From the NCBI RefSeq assembly GCF_021117365.1, contig NZ_CP088262.1, positions 1,550,001 through 1,614,000 of the forward strand: a stretch of 64,000 nucleotides of DNA. Reading direction: 5' to 3'. The notes beneath the pieces were generated by a model. The model ran no database searches, had not been told where the DNA came from, and saw only the letters and a list, made by a program, of their open reading frames with translations. The DNA is from Nocardioides sp. cx-173. Its GTDB lineage: Bacteria > Actinomycetota > Actinomycetes > Propionibacteriales > Nocardioidaceae. This document shows positions 28,356 to 37,801 of the stretch, in pieces. Each line of letters starts with the position of its first letter. The first letter of the stretch is position 1. The position numbers and the translations under genes are program-made.

Positions 28356-30047
28356 ATGGCCACTGACTCGCCCGCTCTGTCAGCCGGACTCCGCGGCACC
28401 CCCGTCGTGCCGGGACTCGCCTTCGGGCCGGCCCTGGTCGCCCGGACCGAGGTCCCCACCGAGGCCGTCGCCCGCTTCGGTGACGGGGGCTTCGCCGACG
28501 AGGAGGCCACCCTCGCGGCGTACGACGCGGCGGTCGAGCAGGTCTCCTCCGGCTTCATCACCAAGGCGTCCGCGGCCTCGGGCGCGGCCGCGGAGGTCCT
28601 CACGGCCAGCGCCGGACTGGCACGCGACAAGGGGCTGCGCTCGGCGGTGCGCAAGGCCCTGCGCGGCGGCGACGACCTGCTGGCGGCGGTGCACGCCGCG
28701 GTCGAGCAGTTCGTCGGCGTGTTCACGTCGATGGGCGGGCTCATGGCCGAGCGAGCCACCGACCTGCGCGACATCGAGCGGCGCCTCGTCGCCCGCATCG
28801 TGGGGGAGGCCGAGCCCGGCGTCCCCAACCCCGAGCGGCCTTCGATCGTGGTGGCCGAGGACCTGGCCCCCGCCGACACCGCGGGCCTGGACCCCGAGGT
28901 GGTGCTGGCGCTCGTCACCGAGCGCGGCGGCCCCACCAGCCACACCGCGATCATCGCGCGCCAGCTCGGGATCCCCTGCGTGGTCGGCACGGCCGGGGTC
29001 ATGGCGCTGGACGCCGGGCGGCCGCTGCTCGTCGACGGCACCGCCGGCACCGTCCAGGTCGACCCGGACCCCGCGGAGGCCGAGCGGCTCGTGGCCGCCG
29101 ATCAGGAGAGCCGGGCCGCGCTCGCGACCTGGAAGGGACCCGGCGCGACGGCCAGCGGCCAGCCGGTCAAGCTGCTGGCCAACGTCGCGGACGGGCCGTC
29201 GGCGTCCGGTTCGGCCGACGCCCCGGTCGAGGGCGTGGGGCTCTTCCGCACCGAGCTGTGCTTCCTCAACCGTGCCGAGGAGCCGAGCGTCGAGGAGCAG
29301 GCCGACATCTACGAGTCCGTGCTCGCGCCGTTCAAGGGCATCGGGCATGTCGTGGTCCGCACCCTGGACGCCGGCAGCGACAAGCCGGTCGCGTTCGCGA
29401 CCCACGAGGGCGAGGAGAACCCCGCCCTCGGCGTACGCGGGCTGCGCCTGTCCTTTGACAACCCGGGCCTGCTGGAGCGCCAGCTCGACGCGATCGCCCT
29501 CGCCGCCGAGCGCTCCGGCACCGAGACCTGGGTGATGGCGCCGATGGTGGCGACCGTCGCCGAGGCGCGCGACTTCGCCGCCGCCGTGCGCGGTCGCGGC
29601 CTGAAGGCCGGCGTGATGGTCGAGGTGCCGTCGGCCGCGCTGCTGGCACCGCGGATGCTGGAGGTCGTCGACTTCATGTCGATCGGCACCAACGACCTGA
29701 CGCAGTACACGATGGCCGCCGATCGCATGGCCACCGACCTGGCCCACCTGACCGATCCCTGGCAGCCCGCCGTGCTGCAGCTGATCGCGATCACTGCCGA
29801 GGCCGGACGGCAGGCCGGCAAGTCCGTCGGCGTCTGCGGCGAGGCCGCCGCCGACCCGCTGCTGGCGTGCGCGCTCGTGGGCATGGGCATCACCTCCCTG
29901 TCCATGGCCGCCGCCGCCGTCCGCCCCGTCGGCGCCAGGTTGGGAGCGACCACCTCCGAGCAGTGCGAGGACGTCGCCGAGGCCGCACTCGGAGCCGACG
30001 ACCCCGTCGCCGGCCGTGCTGCGGTGCTGGAGATTCTGGGCGGGTGA
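28356..30047 (+). CDS. ptsI: phosphoenolpyruvate-protein phosphotransferase (Enzyme I)
   Basis: A 563-residue PTS Enzyme I passing phosphate from PEP to HPr. The phosphohistidine is His196 in GGPTSHTAIIARQLGIP. The PEP-binding barrel has GLFRTELCFLNR, DAGSDKP, MAPMVATV, SIGTNDLTQYTMAADR and CGEAAADPLLACAL. GTG 28350 two codons upstream is an alternative start; ATG 28356 fits the promoter best. It is divergent from the fruK-ptsH operon. Confidence 0.96.
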   Translation: MATDSPALSAGLRGTPVVPGLAFGPALVARTEVPTEAVARFGDGGFADEEATLAAYDAAVEQVSSGFITKASAASGAAAEVLTASAGLARDKGLRSAVRKALRGGDDLLAAVHAAVEQFVGVFTSMGGLMAERATDLRDIERRLVARIVGEAEPGVPNPERPSIVVAEDLAPADTAGLDPEVVLALVTERGGPTSHTAIIARQLGIPCVVGTAGVMALDAGRPLLVDGTAGTVQVDPDPAEAERLVAADQESRAALATWKGPGATASGQPVKLLANVADGPSASGSADAPVEGVGLFRTELCFLNRAEEPSVEEQADIYESVLAPFKGIGHVVVRTLDAGSDKPVAFATHEGEENPALGVRGLRLSFDNPGLLERQLDAIALAAERSGTETWVMAPMVATVAEARDFAAAVRGRGLKAGVMVEVPSAALLAPRMLEVVDFMSIGTNDLTQYTMAADRMATDLAHLTDPWQPAVLQLIAITAEAGRQAGKSVGVCGEAAADPLLACALVGMGITSLSMAAAAVRPVGARLGATTSEQCEDVAEAALGADDPVAGRAAVLEILGG

Positions 30048-30055
30048 GGGCATTG

Positions 30056-30170
30056 GCAGGGTTATCAGCAGATGCTGGTAAACCTGCTTGCTGCTGGGCA
30101 TTTCCCTGACGTTCTGGGGTGAAATAACGGCCCAGAACGTCAGGGTTACCAGCAGATGCGGATAACCCTG
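30056..30170. repeat. compound intergenic palindrome, family B, locus 1
   Basis: Three hairpins in series: 30056-30087 (arms around CAGGGTTATCAGCA with two mismatches), 30105-30144 (perfect 14-bp arms CCTGACGTTCTGGG and complement), and 30141-30170 (CAGGGTTA/TAACCCTG). The same parts occur at 42037-42116. It fills the gap between two convergent genes and probably acts as a bidirectional terminator. Confidence 0.8.
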
Positions 30171-30171
30171 C

Positions 30172-30813
30172 TCACGCCCGCAACCACGCCAGCACCGCGC
30201 GCACCCGACGATGATCGTCGTCGGCGGTGGCGAGGTCGAGCTTGGTGAAGATGCCGTTGATGTGCTTGGCGACGGCCTTCTCGGTGACGACCAGGCGGGC
30301 GGCGATGGCGGCGTTGGCGCGGCCCTCGGCCATGAGGGCGAGGACCTCGCGCTCGCGGGGGGTGAGCCGGTCCAGGGGCCGCTCGTGGCGGTGCGCCATG
30401 ATCGAGGAGACGACCTCCGGGTCGAGCACGGTGCCGCCCGCCGCGACGCGGCGTACGCCGTCCACGAACTCCGCGACGTCGGAGACCCGGTCCTTGAGCA
30501 GGTAGCCGACGGCCCCCTCGCCGCTGGCCAGGAGCTCGCGGGCGTAGAGGTGCTCGACGTACTGCGAGATCACCATCACCGGGAAGCCGGGCCGGGCCAC
30601 GCGGGCGGCGATGGCGGCGCGCAGGCCCTCGTCGCTCTGGGTGGGCGGCAGGCGCACGTCGACGACGGCTGCGTCGGCGGCGGGATCGCGCAGGGCCGCT
30701 GCCAGCGCGGGCTCGTCCTCGACCGCGTGCAGGATCGTGAAGCCGTTGCTCTCCAGCAGCTGGGTCATCCCGGCGCGGAGGAGGGCATGGTCCTCGGCGA
30801 GGACAAGTCGCAC
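30172..30813 (-). CDS. NarL/LuxR-family response regulator
   Basis: A 213-residue two-component response regulator. The receiver domain has acidic Glu7/Asp8, phospho-acceptor Asp52 (VVDVRLPP) and YLLKDRV; the C-terminal HTH (LTPREREVLALMAEGRANAAIAARL) is LuxR type. GTG 30813 follows GGGAGG by 4 nt and lies within the end of the kinase gene (49-nt overlap), so the two are translationally coupled. The adjacent MMPL transporter is a plausible target. Confidence 0.93.
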   Translation of the reverse strand: MRLVLAEDHALLRAGMTQLLESNGFTILHAVEDEPALAAALRDPAADAAVVDVRLPPTQSDEGLRAAIAARVARPGFPVMVISQYVEHLYARELLASGEGAVGYLLKDRVSDVAEFVDGVRRVAAGGTVLDPEVVSSIMAHRHERPLDRLTPREREVLALMAEGRANAAIAARLVVTEKAVAKHINGIFTKLDLATADDDHRRVRAVLAWLRA

Positions 30814-31925
30814 GGCACCTCCCTCGTCACCACGGTCGGCCCGCCGCTCGGGCTGCTCACGGACATCGTGCCGTCGAACGCGGCGAGACGGCGGCCGATC
30901 CCCAGCATGCCCGACCCGGCCGCCGGATCGGCGCCGCCGCACCCGTCGTCGCCGACGACCGCCCGCAGCCGCCCCGACTCGTGCGTCAGCGTGATCCGCG
31001 CCCGCTGCGCCCGGGCGTGCTTGCCGACGTTGGCCAGGCACTCGGCGATCGCGAAGTAGACGGCCGACTCGACCGGTGCCGGCGGCCGCCCGTCCAGGGC
31101 GGCGTCGAGGTCGACGGGCACCGCCATGTCGAGGGCCAGGGCCTGCGCGGCCCCGACCAGCCCGCGGTCGGCGAGGACCGGCGGGTGTATCCCGCGTACG
31201 ACGGAGCGCAGCTCGCCGATCGCGGCCGACGTGGTCTCCCGCGCGTCGTTGACGAGGCGGCGTGCGGCCTCGGGATCGTCGGCCAGCAGCTGGTCGGCGA
31301 GGCCGAGGCTCATCGACAGCGCCACCAGCCGGGCCTGGGCGCCGTCGTGCAGGTCACGCTCCAGCCGCCGGAGCTCGGCGGCCGAGTGGTCGACCGCGTC
31401 GGCCCGGGTCTCGGTGAGCACCTGCACCCGCTGCTCGAGGTGCTCGGTGCGGCTCGAGGCGAGGAACCACAGGTCGACCAGCGACCGGGCCTCCATCTGC
31501 GCCCTGATCCCGAACGCCCACAGCGGCAGCAGTACGAAGAGCGCCAGCTCGAGCACGCAGACCAGCGCGAGGACGAAGCCGAACGTCGAGGCCCACACCG
31601 CCCACGCCAGGTCGCGCCAGGTCATCGGGTCCCGGAGCACGACCAGCAGCGCCTGGACCGGGTGGCGGGGGACCGGCCGGTAGGGCCGTGGCACGGGGAC
31701 CCCCAGCACCCTGGCCGCCATCACCCGGTGCCGGTCGGCTATCCAGCGCAGGCACGGCACCGCCACCGCCAGGATCACGATGCCGACCCAGACGACCAGC
31801 GTGGCCGTGCCCACCACGGCGAGGATCAGGAACGCCAGGGCCGGGATCGCCAGCACGAGCTGGGCAGCGGCGTACGCCGTCAGGCGCAGCCGGCCCGGCG
31901 GGGCGCTCTCGGACGGGGTGCTCAC
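30765..31925 (-). CDS. sensor histidine kinase (HisKA_3, NarL partner)
   Basis: A 386-residue membrane kinase. Four hydrophobic segments lie in residues 15-145, then a dimerisation/phosphoacceptor helix with His193 (LERDLHDGAQARL), and an HATPase domain with AIAECLANVGKHARA (N box) and GDDGCGGADPAAGSGMLGI (G boxes). This is the DesK/NarX-like class. GTG 31925 follows GGGAGGA. It is upstream of and overlaps the response-regulator gene. Confidence 0.93.
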   Translation of the reverse strand: MSTPSESAPPGRLRLTAYAAAQLVLAIPALAFLILAVVGTATLVVWVGIVILAVAVPCLRWIADRHRVMAARVLGVPVPRPYRPVPRHPVQALLVVLRDPMTWRDLAWAVWASTFGFVLALVCVLELALFVLLPLWAFGIRAQMEARSLVDLWFLASSRTEHLEQRVQVLTETRADAVDHSAAELRRLERDLHDGAQARLVALSMSLGLADQLLADDPEAARRLVNDARETTSAAIGELRSVVRGIHPPVLADRGLVGAAQALALDMAVPVDLDAALDGRPPAPVESAVYFAIAECLANVGKHARAQRARITLTHESGRLRAVVGDDGCGGADPAAGSGMLGIGRRLAAFDGTMSVSSPSGGPTVVTREVPCDLSSPRTMPSSAPG

Positions 31926-32053
31926 CGCCCCATCCTCCCCGAAATCCGGGGCGCCGGCAGGGGTGCAGGCACCACCGGCGAACCGGGTCCCAGCGCCCCT
32001 GACCCTGGGCCTTCGCGTCACGAGGCTGGACTCCCCGAGCCAAGGAGACCGCC

Positions 32054-34228
32054 ATGACCACCAACCCGCTCACCGTGCTGCCGCTGCGCGCGGCCCGCTG
32101 GAGCGCCACCCACCCGTGGCGCGCCATCGCCGCCTGGCTGGCGTTCGTCGTCCTCGCCGTCGGCCTGGCCTCGGTCGTCGCCAGCGTCGAGACCGAGGAC
32201 GCCGACTACCGCCTCGGCGAGTCCGGCCGCGCCGACGAGCTCGTCCTCGAGGCCGGCCTGGACCGCCCCGACTCCGAGAGCGTGCTGATCACGGCGGCGG
32301 ACGGCGATCTCGACCCCGAGGCCGCCGAGCGGACCGCGGCCCGGATCGCCGACGGCATGGCGGGTCTCGAGGGCGTCGACGCGGTGGCGGCCCCGCAGTG
32401 GAGCCCCGACCGGACCGCACTGCTGGTCGCGGTGCAGCTCGCCCGCGACGGTGAGGTCGACGTCGACCCGCTCCGCGAGGTGACGGCCGCAGCCCAGGCC
32501 GCGGACCCGGGTCTCGAGATCCGCCAGACCGGCGACGTCTCGCTCGACGAGGCCATCGACGAGCGTGTGGCCGACGACCTCGCGGCGGCCGAGGGGATCA
32601 GCGTCCCGGTCACGCTGGTGCTGATGCTGGTCGCCTTCGGCGCCCTGATCGCCGCGGGACTGCCGGTCCTGCTGGCGTTCACCAGCGTCGCCGCGACCAT
32701 CGGGATCATGGCGCCGGTCACGCACCTGGTGCCGGCCGAGGGCACGGTCACGAGCATGATCGTGCTGATCGGCATGGCCGTGGGCGTCGACTACTCGCTG
32801 TTCTACCTCAAGCGCGAGCGCGAGGAGCGGGCCGCCGGACGGACGACGCTCGAGGCCGTCGAGATCGCGGCCCAGACCTCCGGGCACTCCATCCTGGTCT
32901 CGGGCGGGGCCGTGATCGCCTCCATGACCGGGCTGTTCGTCATGGGCGGCGCCACGTTCAACTCCCTGGCCGTCGGCGCGATCATCGTCGTCGCCGTGGC
33001 GGTGCTCGGCTCCATCACCGTCCTGCCCGCGCTGCTGGTCAAGCTCGGACGCTGGGTCGACCGCCCCCGCGTGCCGCTGCTGTGGCGGGTCAACGCCCGG
33101 ATCGGTCGCGGCGGGCTGAGCCGACGCCTGCTCGGTCCCGTCGTACGGCGACCGGGCGTCGCCCTCGCGCTCTCCGGGGTCGTGGTGGCCGCCCTGGCCG
33201 CGCCCGCGCTCGGCCTGCGGACCAACGCCGCCAACCTGGAGACGCTGCCCGCGTCGATCCCCGAGGTGTCGACGATGCGCGACCTGAGCGCTGCCTTCCC
33301 GGCGGAGGGTGCTGCGGCGACCGTCGTCGTCCGCGCCGACCCCGCGCAGCAGGGCCGGGTCTCCGCCGCGCTCGACGACCTCGAGCGACGGGCAGTCGCC
33401 ACCGGCGACTACGTCGAGTCCGGTGAGGAGGCCACGACGTCCGCCGACGGGCGCACGACGGTGCTCCGCATCGGCATGCCGTACGACGAGGCGGATGAGC
33501 GCGTCAACGAGGCCCTGCGCGACCTGCGAGCCGACCTGGTGCCGGCGGCGTTCGAGGCGGTCGATGCCGAGACCGCCGTGGGTGGCGGCGCGGCGGAGAA
33601 CCTCGACTACCTCGACCGGCAGTCCGACCGCCTTCCGCTGGTCATCGGGTTCGTGCTGCTGCTGACCTTCCTGATGATGCTGGCGACGTTCCGCAGCCTG
33701 CCGATCGCGCTGCTCTCGACCGCGCTCAACCTGGCCTCGGTCGGGGTGTCGTTCGGGTTCATGGTGCTGGTCTTCCAGCACGGCTGGGGCACGGACCTGC
33801 TCGACTTCGACACCCCGGGCTTCGTCATCGACTGGCTGCCGCTGTTCGTGCTGGTGGTCCTGATCGGGCTGTCGATGGACTACCACGTCTTCGTCGTCAG
33901 CCGGATCCGCGAGCACCTCGACGCCGGGCTTCCGGCCCGGCTGGCCGTCCAGCGCGGCATCGCCGACACCGCCGGGGTCGTGACCAGCGCGGCGGCGGTG
34001 ATGGTCTCGGTGTTCGCGATCTTCGCGACCCTGTCGATGCTCGAGATGAAGATGATGGGCGTCGGTCTCTCGGCGGCCATCCTGCTCGACGCCACGATCA
34101 TCCGGCTGGTGATGCTGCCGGCCGCGCTGGTGCTCCTCGGCGACCGGGCCTGGTGGCCCCGCCGACCGGCCGGGCCGCCCGACGCCGTCAGCGGCGCGCG
34201 GCCTGCACCGTCACTGGTACGCCGTTGA
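32054..34228 (+). CDS. MMPL-family RND transporter
   Basis: A 724-residue exporter with about 12 transmembrane segments in two repeats. The N-terminal half has the large periplasmic domain after helix 1 and then GMAVGVDYSLFYLKREREER; the second half has GLSMDYHVFVVSRIREHL, both with the Asp-Tyr pair of MMPL proton relay helices. In actinobacteria these proteins export lipids or drugs. It is divergent from the two-component system. Its 3' end overlaps the convergent molybdopterin oxidoreductase by 41 nt. Confidence 0.93.
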   Translation: MTTNPLTVLPLRAARWSATHPWRAIAAWLAFVVLAVGLASVVASVETEDADYRLGESGRADELVLEAGLDRPDSESVLITAADGDLDPEAAERTAARIADGMAGLEGVDAVAAPQWSPDRTALLVAVQLARDGEVDVDPLREVTAAAQAADPGLEIRQTGDVSLDEAIDERVADDLAAAEGISVPVTLVLMLVAFGALIAAGLPVLLAFTSVAATIGIMAPVTHLVPAEGTVTSMIVLIGMAVGVDYSLFYLKREREERAAGRTTLEAVEIAAQTSGHSILVSGGAVIASMTGLFVMGGATFNSLAVGAIIVVAVAVLGSITVLPALLVKLGRWVDRPRVPLLWRVNARIGRGGLSRRLLGPVVRRPGVALALSGVVVAALAAPALGLRTNAANLETLPASIPEVSTMRDLSAAFPAEGAAATVVVRADPAQQGRVSAALDDLERRAVATGDYVESGEEATTSADGRTTVLRIGMPYDEADERVNEALRDLRADLVPAAFEAVDAETAVGGGAAENLDYLDRQSDRLPLVIGFVLLLTFLMMLATFRSLPIALLSTALNLASVGVSFGFMVLVFQHGWGTDLLDFDTPGFVIDWLPLFVLVVLIGLSMDYHVFVVSRIREHLDAGLPARLAVQRGIADTAGVVTSAAAVMVSVFAIFATLSMLEMKMMGVGLSAAILLDATIIRLVMLPAALVLLGDRAWWPRRPAGPPDAVSGARPAPSLVRR

Positions 34229-36371
34229 GCGCCGCGTTGCCGGACACGTCGAGCACGGAGGGGTCGGTGAGGTCGTTGATCGAGACCCCCGCGACCTGCG
34301 ACGCGTGCCGCATCCGGGTGCCGGCGACCTGGTGGCCGTAGCCGTGGGGGAGGGACACCACGCCCGGCATCAGGTCGTCGGTGGCGCTGACCTCGACCTC
34401 GACCTCGCCCACGCGCGAGCGGACCCGGACCCGGTCGCCGTCGGCGAGGCCACGAGCGGCGAGGTCGGCGGGGCTCATCAGCAGGTGGTGGCGCGGCCGG
34501 CCCCGGGTCAGCCGCGGGGCGTTGTGCATCCAGGAGTTGTTGTCGCGCTGGTGGCGCCGACCGATCAGCAGCAGCTCTCCCTCCCGTACGGCGCTCTGGG
34601 CGAGGGCGGCCCGCAGCCGGTCGAGGTCGGCGACGAGGAGCGGCGGGGCGAGGTGGATCCGGCGGTCGGCGGTCTGCAGCCGTCCCGGCATCGTCGGGCG
34701 CAGTGGGCCGAGGTCGACGCCCTCGGGGTGGGCGCGCAGGCGGCGCATCGACACCGTGCGGCCGGTCGCGAGCAGGCCGGCCACCACGACGGCGGGGGAG
34801 GCGGCCATGCGCGCCGCGGCCACCACCCGCGCGCGCAGCGGCAGCCGCGGCGCCCCGGGCCGGCGCTGCAGCCGCGTGGCGAGACCGGCGAAGATCTGCC
34901 AGTCGTGGCGCTGGTCGGCGGCCTTGGCGAACACCGGCGGGGTGTAGCGGGCGGTGTTGCGCACGGCGAAGTTGTGGAAGACCAGGTCGTACTGGTCGCG
35001 CTCCAGCGCCGAGGTCGGCGGCAGGATGATGTCGGCGTGCCGCGTCGTCTCGTTGACGTAGAGGTCGACCGACACCATGAAGTCGAGCCCCTCGAGCGCG
35101 CGCCCGAGCCCGCCGCCGTCAGGCGTCGACAGCACCGGGTTGCCGGCCAGCGTGACCAGCGCGCGGATCCGGCCCTCGCCCGGGGTCTCGATCTCCTCGC
35201 GCAGCACCGAGACGGGCAGCTCCCCGGCGAACTCGGGCAGGTCGCGCACCCGGCTGCGCCAGACGTCGAAGTGCCCAGGGCCGATGACCCGTCGCCCCAC
35301 GATGTCGACGGCCGGCTCGGGGAAGAGGACCCCGCCCTCGCGGTCGAAGTTGCCGGTCAGCAGGTTGAGGCACTGGATGGCCCACTGGCACACGGAGCCG
35401 AAGCCCTGCGTCGAGACGCCCAGCCGCCCATAGGCCACCGCCCCCTCGGCGCCGGCGAGGTCGCGTGCGATCTGACGGACCACCGAGGCCGGCACCCCGC
35501 TCACCGCCTCGGCGTGCTCGGGGGTGAAGTCGGCGACCGCGGCTTCGACCGCGGCGACGTCGTCGACGTACGTCGGCGGGTCGGTCAGGCCCTCGGCGAA
35601 CAGCACGTGCACCATCGCGAGCAGCACGGCGGCGTCGGTGCCGGGGCGGACGAAGTGGTGCTCGGTGGCGACCTTGGCGGTCTCGGTGCGGCGTGGGTCG
35701 AGCACGACCATGCGGCCGCCGCGCGCCTTGAGGTCGCGCAGCCGCTGGGGAAAGTCGGGCGCGGTCATCAGGGAGCCGTTGGACGCCATGGGGTTGGCGC
35801 CCACCACCAGGAAGTACGACGTGCGGTCCAGGTCGGGCACCGGGAGCAGCAGCTGGTGGCCATAGAGCTGCCAGGCGACGAACTGGTGGGGGAACTGGTC
35901 GACCGAGGAGGCGCTGAACCGGTTGCGCGTGCGCAGCGCCCTCACGAACGCCGTGCCGTGGGTGGCGGAGCCGAGCGAGTGGGCGCTGGGGTTGCCGAGA
36001 TAGACGCCCACGGCGTCTCGGCCGTGCTCGGCTGCCGTGGCCGCGAGCCGGTCGGCCACCAGGTCGAGCGCCTCGTCCCAGCCCAGCTCCTCCCACCCGT
36101 CGCCGACCCGGCGCACCGGGCGGCGTAGCCGGTCGGGATCGGTGTAGACGTCGGCGAGGGACACGCCCTTCGGGCAGATGTGGCCCCGCGAGAGCGGGTC
36201 GTGCTCGTTGCCGCGGATCGCGGTGACGGCCCCGCGCTCGAGGGTGAGCTCGAGGCCGCAGATCGCCTCGCACAGGTTGCACGCCGCCAGCCGCGTGCCG
36301 GTGTAGTCGGACGGCACGGGTGACGCGCTCAGGAGGCCCACGTCCCGCATCGTGCCACGGAAAGCGGACAT
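34188..36371 (-). CDS. molybdopterin oxidoreductase with N-terminal [4Fe-4S] site
   Basis: A 727-residue enzyme of the DMSO reductase/formate dehydrogenase family. Cys31, Cys34, Cys38 and Cys66 (ACNLCEAICG, GHICPKG) bind a [4Fe-4S] cluster. The Mo-bis-MGD parts include VVGANPMASNGSL, VVLDPRRTETA and the C-terminal RVRSRVGEVEVEV domain. Where FDH and Nap have Sec/Cys as metal ligand, this protein has SASSVDQ (residues 153-159), so it is not a classical formate dehydrogenase. There is no Tat signal; it is probably cytoplasmic. A leaderless -10 box precedes it. Confidence 0.88.
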   Translation of the reverse strand: MSAFRGTMRDVGLLSASPVPSDYTGTRLAACNLCEAICGLELTLERGAVTAIRGNEHDPLSRGHICPKGVSLADVYTDPDRLRRPVRRVGDGWEELGWDEALDLVADRLAATAAEHGRDAVGVYLGNPSAHSLGSATHGTAFVRALRTRNRFSASSVDQFPHQFVAWQLYGHQLLLPVPDLDRTSYFLVVGANPMASNGSLMTAPDFPQRLRDLKARGGRMVVLDPRRTETAKVATEHHFVRPGTDAAVLLAMVHVLFAEGLTDPPTYVDDVAAVEAAVADFTPEHAEAVSGVPASVVRQIARDLAGAEGAVAYGRLGVSTQGFGSVCQWAIQCLNLLTGNFDREGGVLFPEPAVDIVGRRVIGPGHFDVWRSRVRDLPEFAGELPVSVLREEIETPGEGRIRALVTLAGNPVLSTPDGGGLGRALEGLDFMVSVDLYVNETTRHADIILPPTSALERDQYDLVFHNFAVRNTARYTPPVFAKAADQRHDWQIFAGLATRLQRRPGAPRLPLRARVVAAARMAASPAVVVAGLLATGRTVSMRRLRAHPEGVDLGPLRPTMPGRLQTADRRIHLAPPLLVADLDRLRAALAQSAVREGELLLIGRRHQRDNNSWMHNAPRLTRGRPRHHLLMSPADLAARGLADGDRVRVRSRVGEVEVEVSATDDLMPGVVSLPHGYGHQVAGTRMRHASQVAGVSINDLTDPSVLDVSGNAALNGVPVTVQAARR

Positions 36372-36378
36372 CGCCGAG

Positions 36379-36411
36379 AGTCTAAATCGCCTAAGTTACT
36401 TGTGTTACGTT
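36379..36411. promoter_or_regulatory. divergent leaderless promoters of the two molybdopterin genes
   Basis: On the minus strand TAGACT (36384-36379) ends 7 nt before ATG 36371; on the plus strand TACGTT (36406-36411) ends 7 nt before ATG 36419. The starts are only 47 bp apart. Three direct GTTAC units (36395, 36404, 36409) overlap the plus-strand -10 box and may bind a regulator. Confidence 0.45.
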
Positions 36412-36418
36412 ACCGAGC

Positions 36419-37642
36419 ATGCGAAGCGCCGTCCCGGGAGCCACCCGCCGTACCGTCCTGTCGACCACCGTCGCCGCCGGCGGGGCCTGCGCCCTGGCGC
36501 CGCTCGGCCAGGCCGCCGCAGCACCGGCAGCGCCTGGCGGGCCGATCCTCAAGCCCCTGCCAACGGCGCGGTTCGTCGACTTCGGCACCAACGCCGAGAT
36601 GCGCTGGGAGTCGGTCGACCCGCGCCGCTACCTGACCGAGCAGTCACGGCTCTTCGTGCGCAACCACACCCGTACCCCGGTGATCGACCGCGACTCCTAC
36701 GCGCTGCGGATCTTCGGCGACGGGCTGGCCCGCGGACGCTCCGCCGACGCCGCGGTCGAGCTGGGCTGGCGCGAGCTGCGCCGACTGCCCACCACCCAGC
36801 TCACGTCCGTCCACGAGTGCACCGGCAACGGCCGCAGCCTCTTCGCCAGCCAGCAGGGCACGCCGGCCTCGGGCACCGCCTGGACGCTCGGTGCCGTCGG
36901 CGCCGTGACCTGGACCGGGGTCCGGCTCGCCGACGTACTGCGCCGGGTGGGGCTGGACCGGCGCGCCGTCTCGGTGCAGGCCACGGGCCTGGACGACCCC
37001 TACGTCAGCGGCGGCGTCGACTACGGCCGCGTACGCCGCCCGTTCCCCATCGCCAAGGCGCTCGACGACGCGCTGCTGGCCTGGGGCGCCAACGGCGAGG
37101 ACCTGCTGCCGGACCACGGCTACCCGCTGCGCCTGGTCCTGCCGGGCTGGGTCGGCATCGCCAGCATCAAGTGGCTCGGCTCGCTCGAGGTGTCGCGCAC
37201 GGAGCTGACCTCCCCGTGGAACACCAAGTGGTACCGCATGACCGGCGGCGAGCACCCGGCCGACTCCCCGCCACTGACGGTCAACCCGGTGCGCTCGGCC
37301 TGGGAGCTGCCCTGGGGCGCCGAGCTGGAGGCCGGCCGCCGGGTCGTGCTCACCGGCCGCTCCTGGAGCGGCGCCGGCCCGGTCACCCGGGTCGAGGTCA
37401 GCACCGACGGGGGAGCGACCTGGCACCCGGCGGCGCGACGCCGCAGGGGCGGTCACAGCCGTGGCCGCGACGCGGCGTGGGCGCAGTGGTCCTACGTGTG
37501 GGACCGGCCCGCCGTCGGCAGCCATGAGCTCCTCGCCCGGGCCACCGACGCCCGCGGACGCCGCCAGCCGCTGGTCACGCCGTACAACGACAACGGCTAC
37601 TTCTTCGACGCGGTGGTCCGGCACCCGGTCACCGTCGCCTGA
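36419..37642 (+). CDS. sulfite oxidase-like molybdopterin enzyme with Tat signal
   Basis: A 407-residue exported protein. The N-terminus TRRTVLSTTVAAGGACALA is a Tat-type signal (Arg10, Arg11). The sulfite oxidase fold follows with Cys134 in VHECTGNGRS as Mo ligand, then GYPLRLVLPGWVGIASIKWLGSLEVS and a C-terminal Mo-co dimerisation domain (VRSAWELPWGAELEAG). No heme domain is present. It probably oxidises a sulfur compound or reduces a sulfoxide outside the membrane; the substrate is unclear. Confidence 0.9.
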   Translation: MRSAVPGATRRTVLSTTVAAGGACALAPLGQAAAAPAAPGGPILKPLPTARFVDFGTNAEMRWESVDPRRYLTEQSRLFVRNHTRTPVIDRDSYALRIFGDGLARGRSADAAVELGWRELRRLPTTQLTSVHECTGNGRSLFASQQGTPASGTAWTLGAVGAVTWTGVRLADVLRRVGLDRRAVSVQATGLDDPYVSGGVDYGRVRRPFPIAKALDDALLAWGANGEDLLPDHGYPLRLVLPGWVGIASIKWLGSLEVSRTELTSPWNTKWYRMTGGEHPADSPPLTVNPVRSAWELPWGAELEAGRRVVLTGRSWSGAGPVTRVEVSTDGGATWHPAARRRRGGHSRGRDAAWAQWSYVWDRPAVGSHELLARATDARGRRQPLVTPYNDNGYFFDAVVRHPVTVA

Positions 37643-37771
37643 CCGGTCCAGCATCGGCGGCTTCTTCGCGGCGCTGGTCACCTCGCAGGCGGTCGGCGAG
37701 CTGGTCCACGACGCCCAGGACGTCGCCGCCTCCCGGGGCGAAGGGGGCACCTCGGCCGCGGCGACGTTGGT

Positions 37772-37801
37772 TTGGGACTGATCGGCCCCGCGCGCTAGGC
37801 T
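37772..37801 (+). promoter_or_regulatory. rpsO promoter candidate
   Basis: TTGGGA (37772-37777), an 18-bp spacer and TAGGCT (37796-37801) precede rpsO, leaving a leader of about 100 nt. The 268-bp gap from the sulfite oxidase-like gene holds nothing else I can support. Confidence 0.4.

Noticed and set aside
37629..37781. Short minus-strand frame GVVDQLADRLRGDQRR before rpsO
   Set aside because: A few codons look coding by third-position GC, but there is no start signal, no homologue I recognise and the bias ends quickly. Could be a gene remnant; too weak to list.
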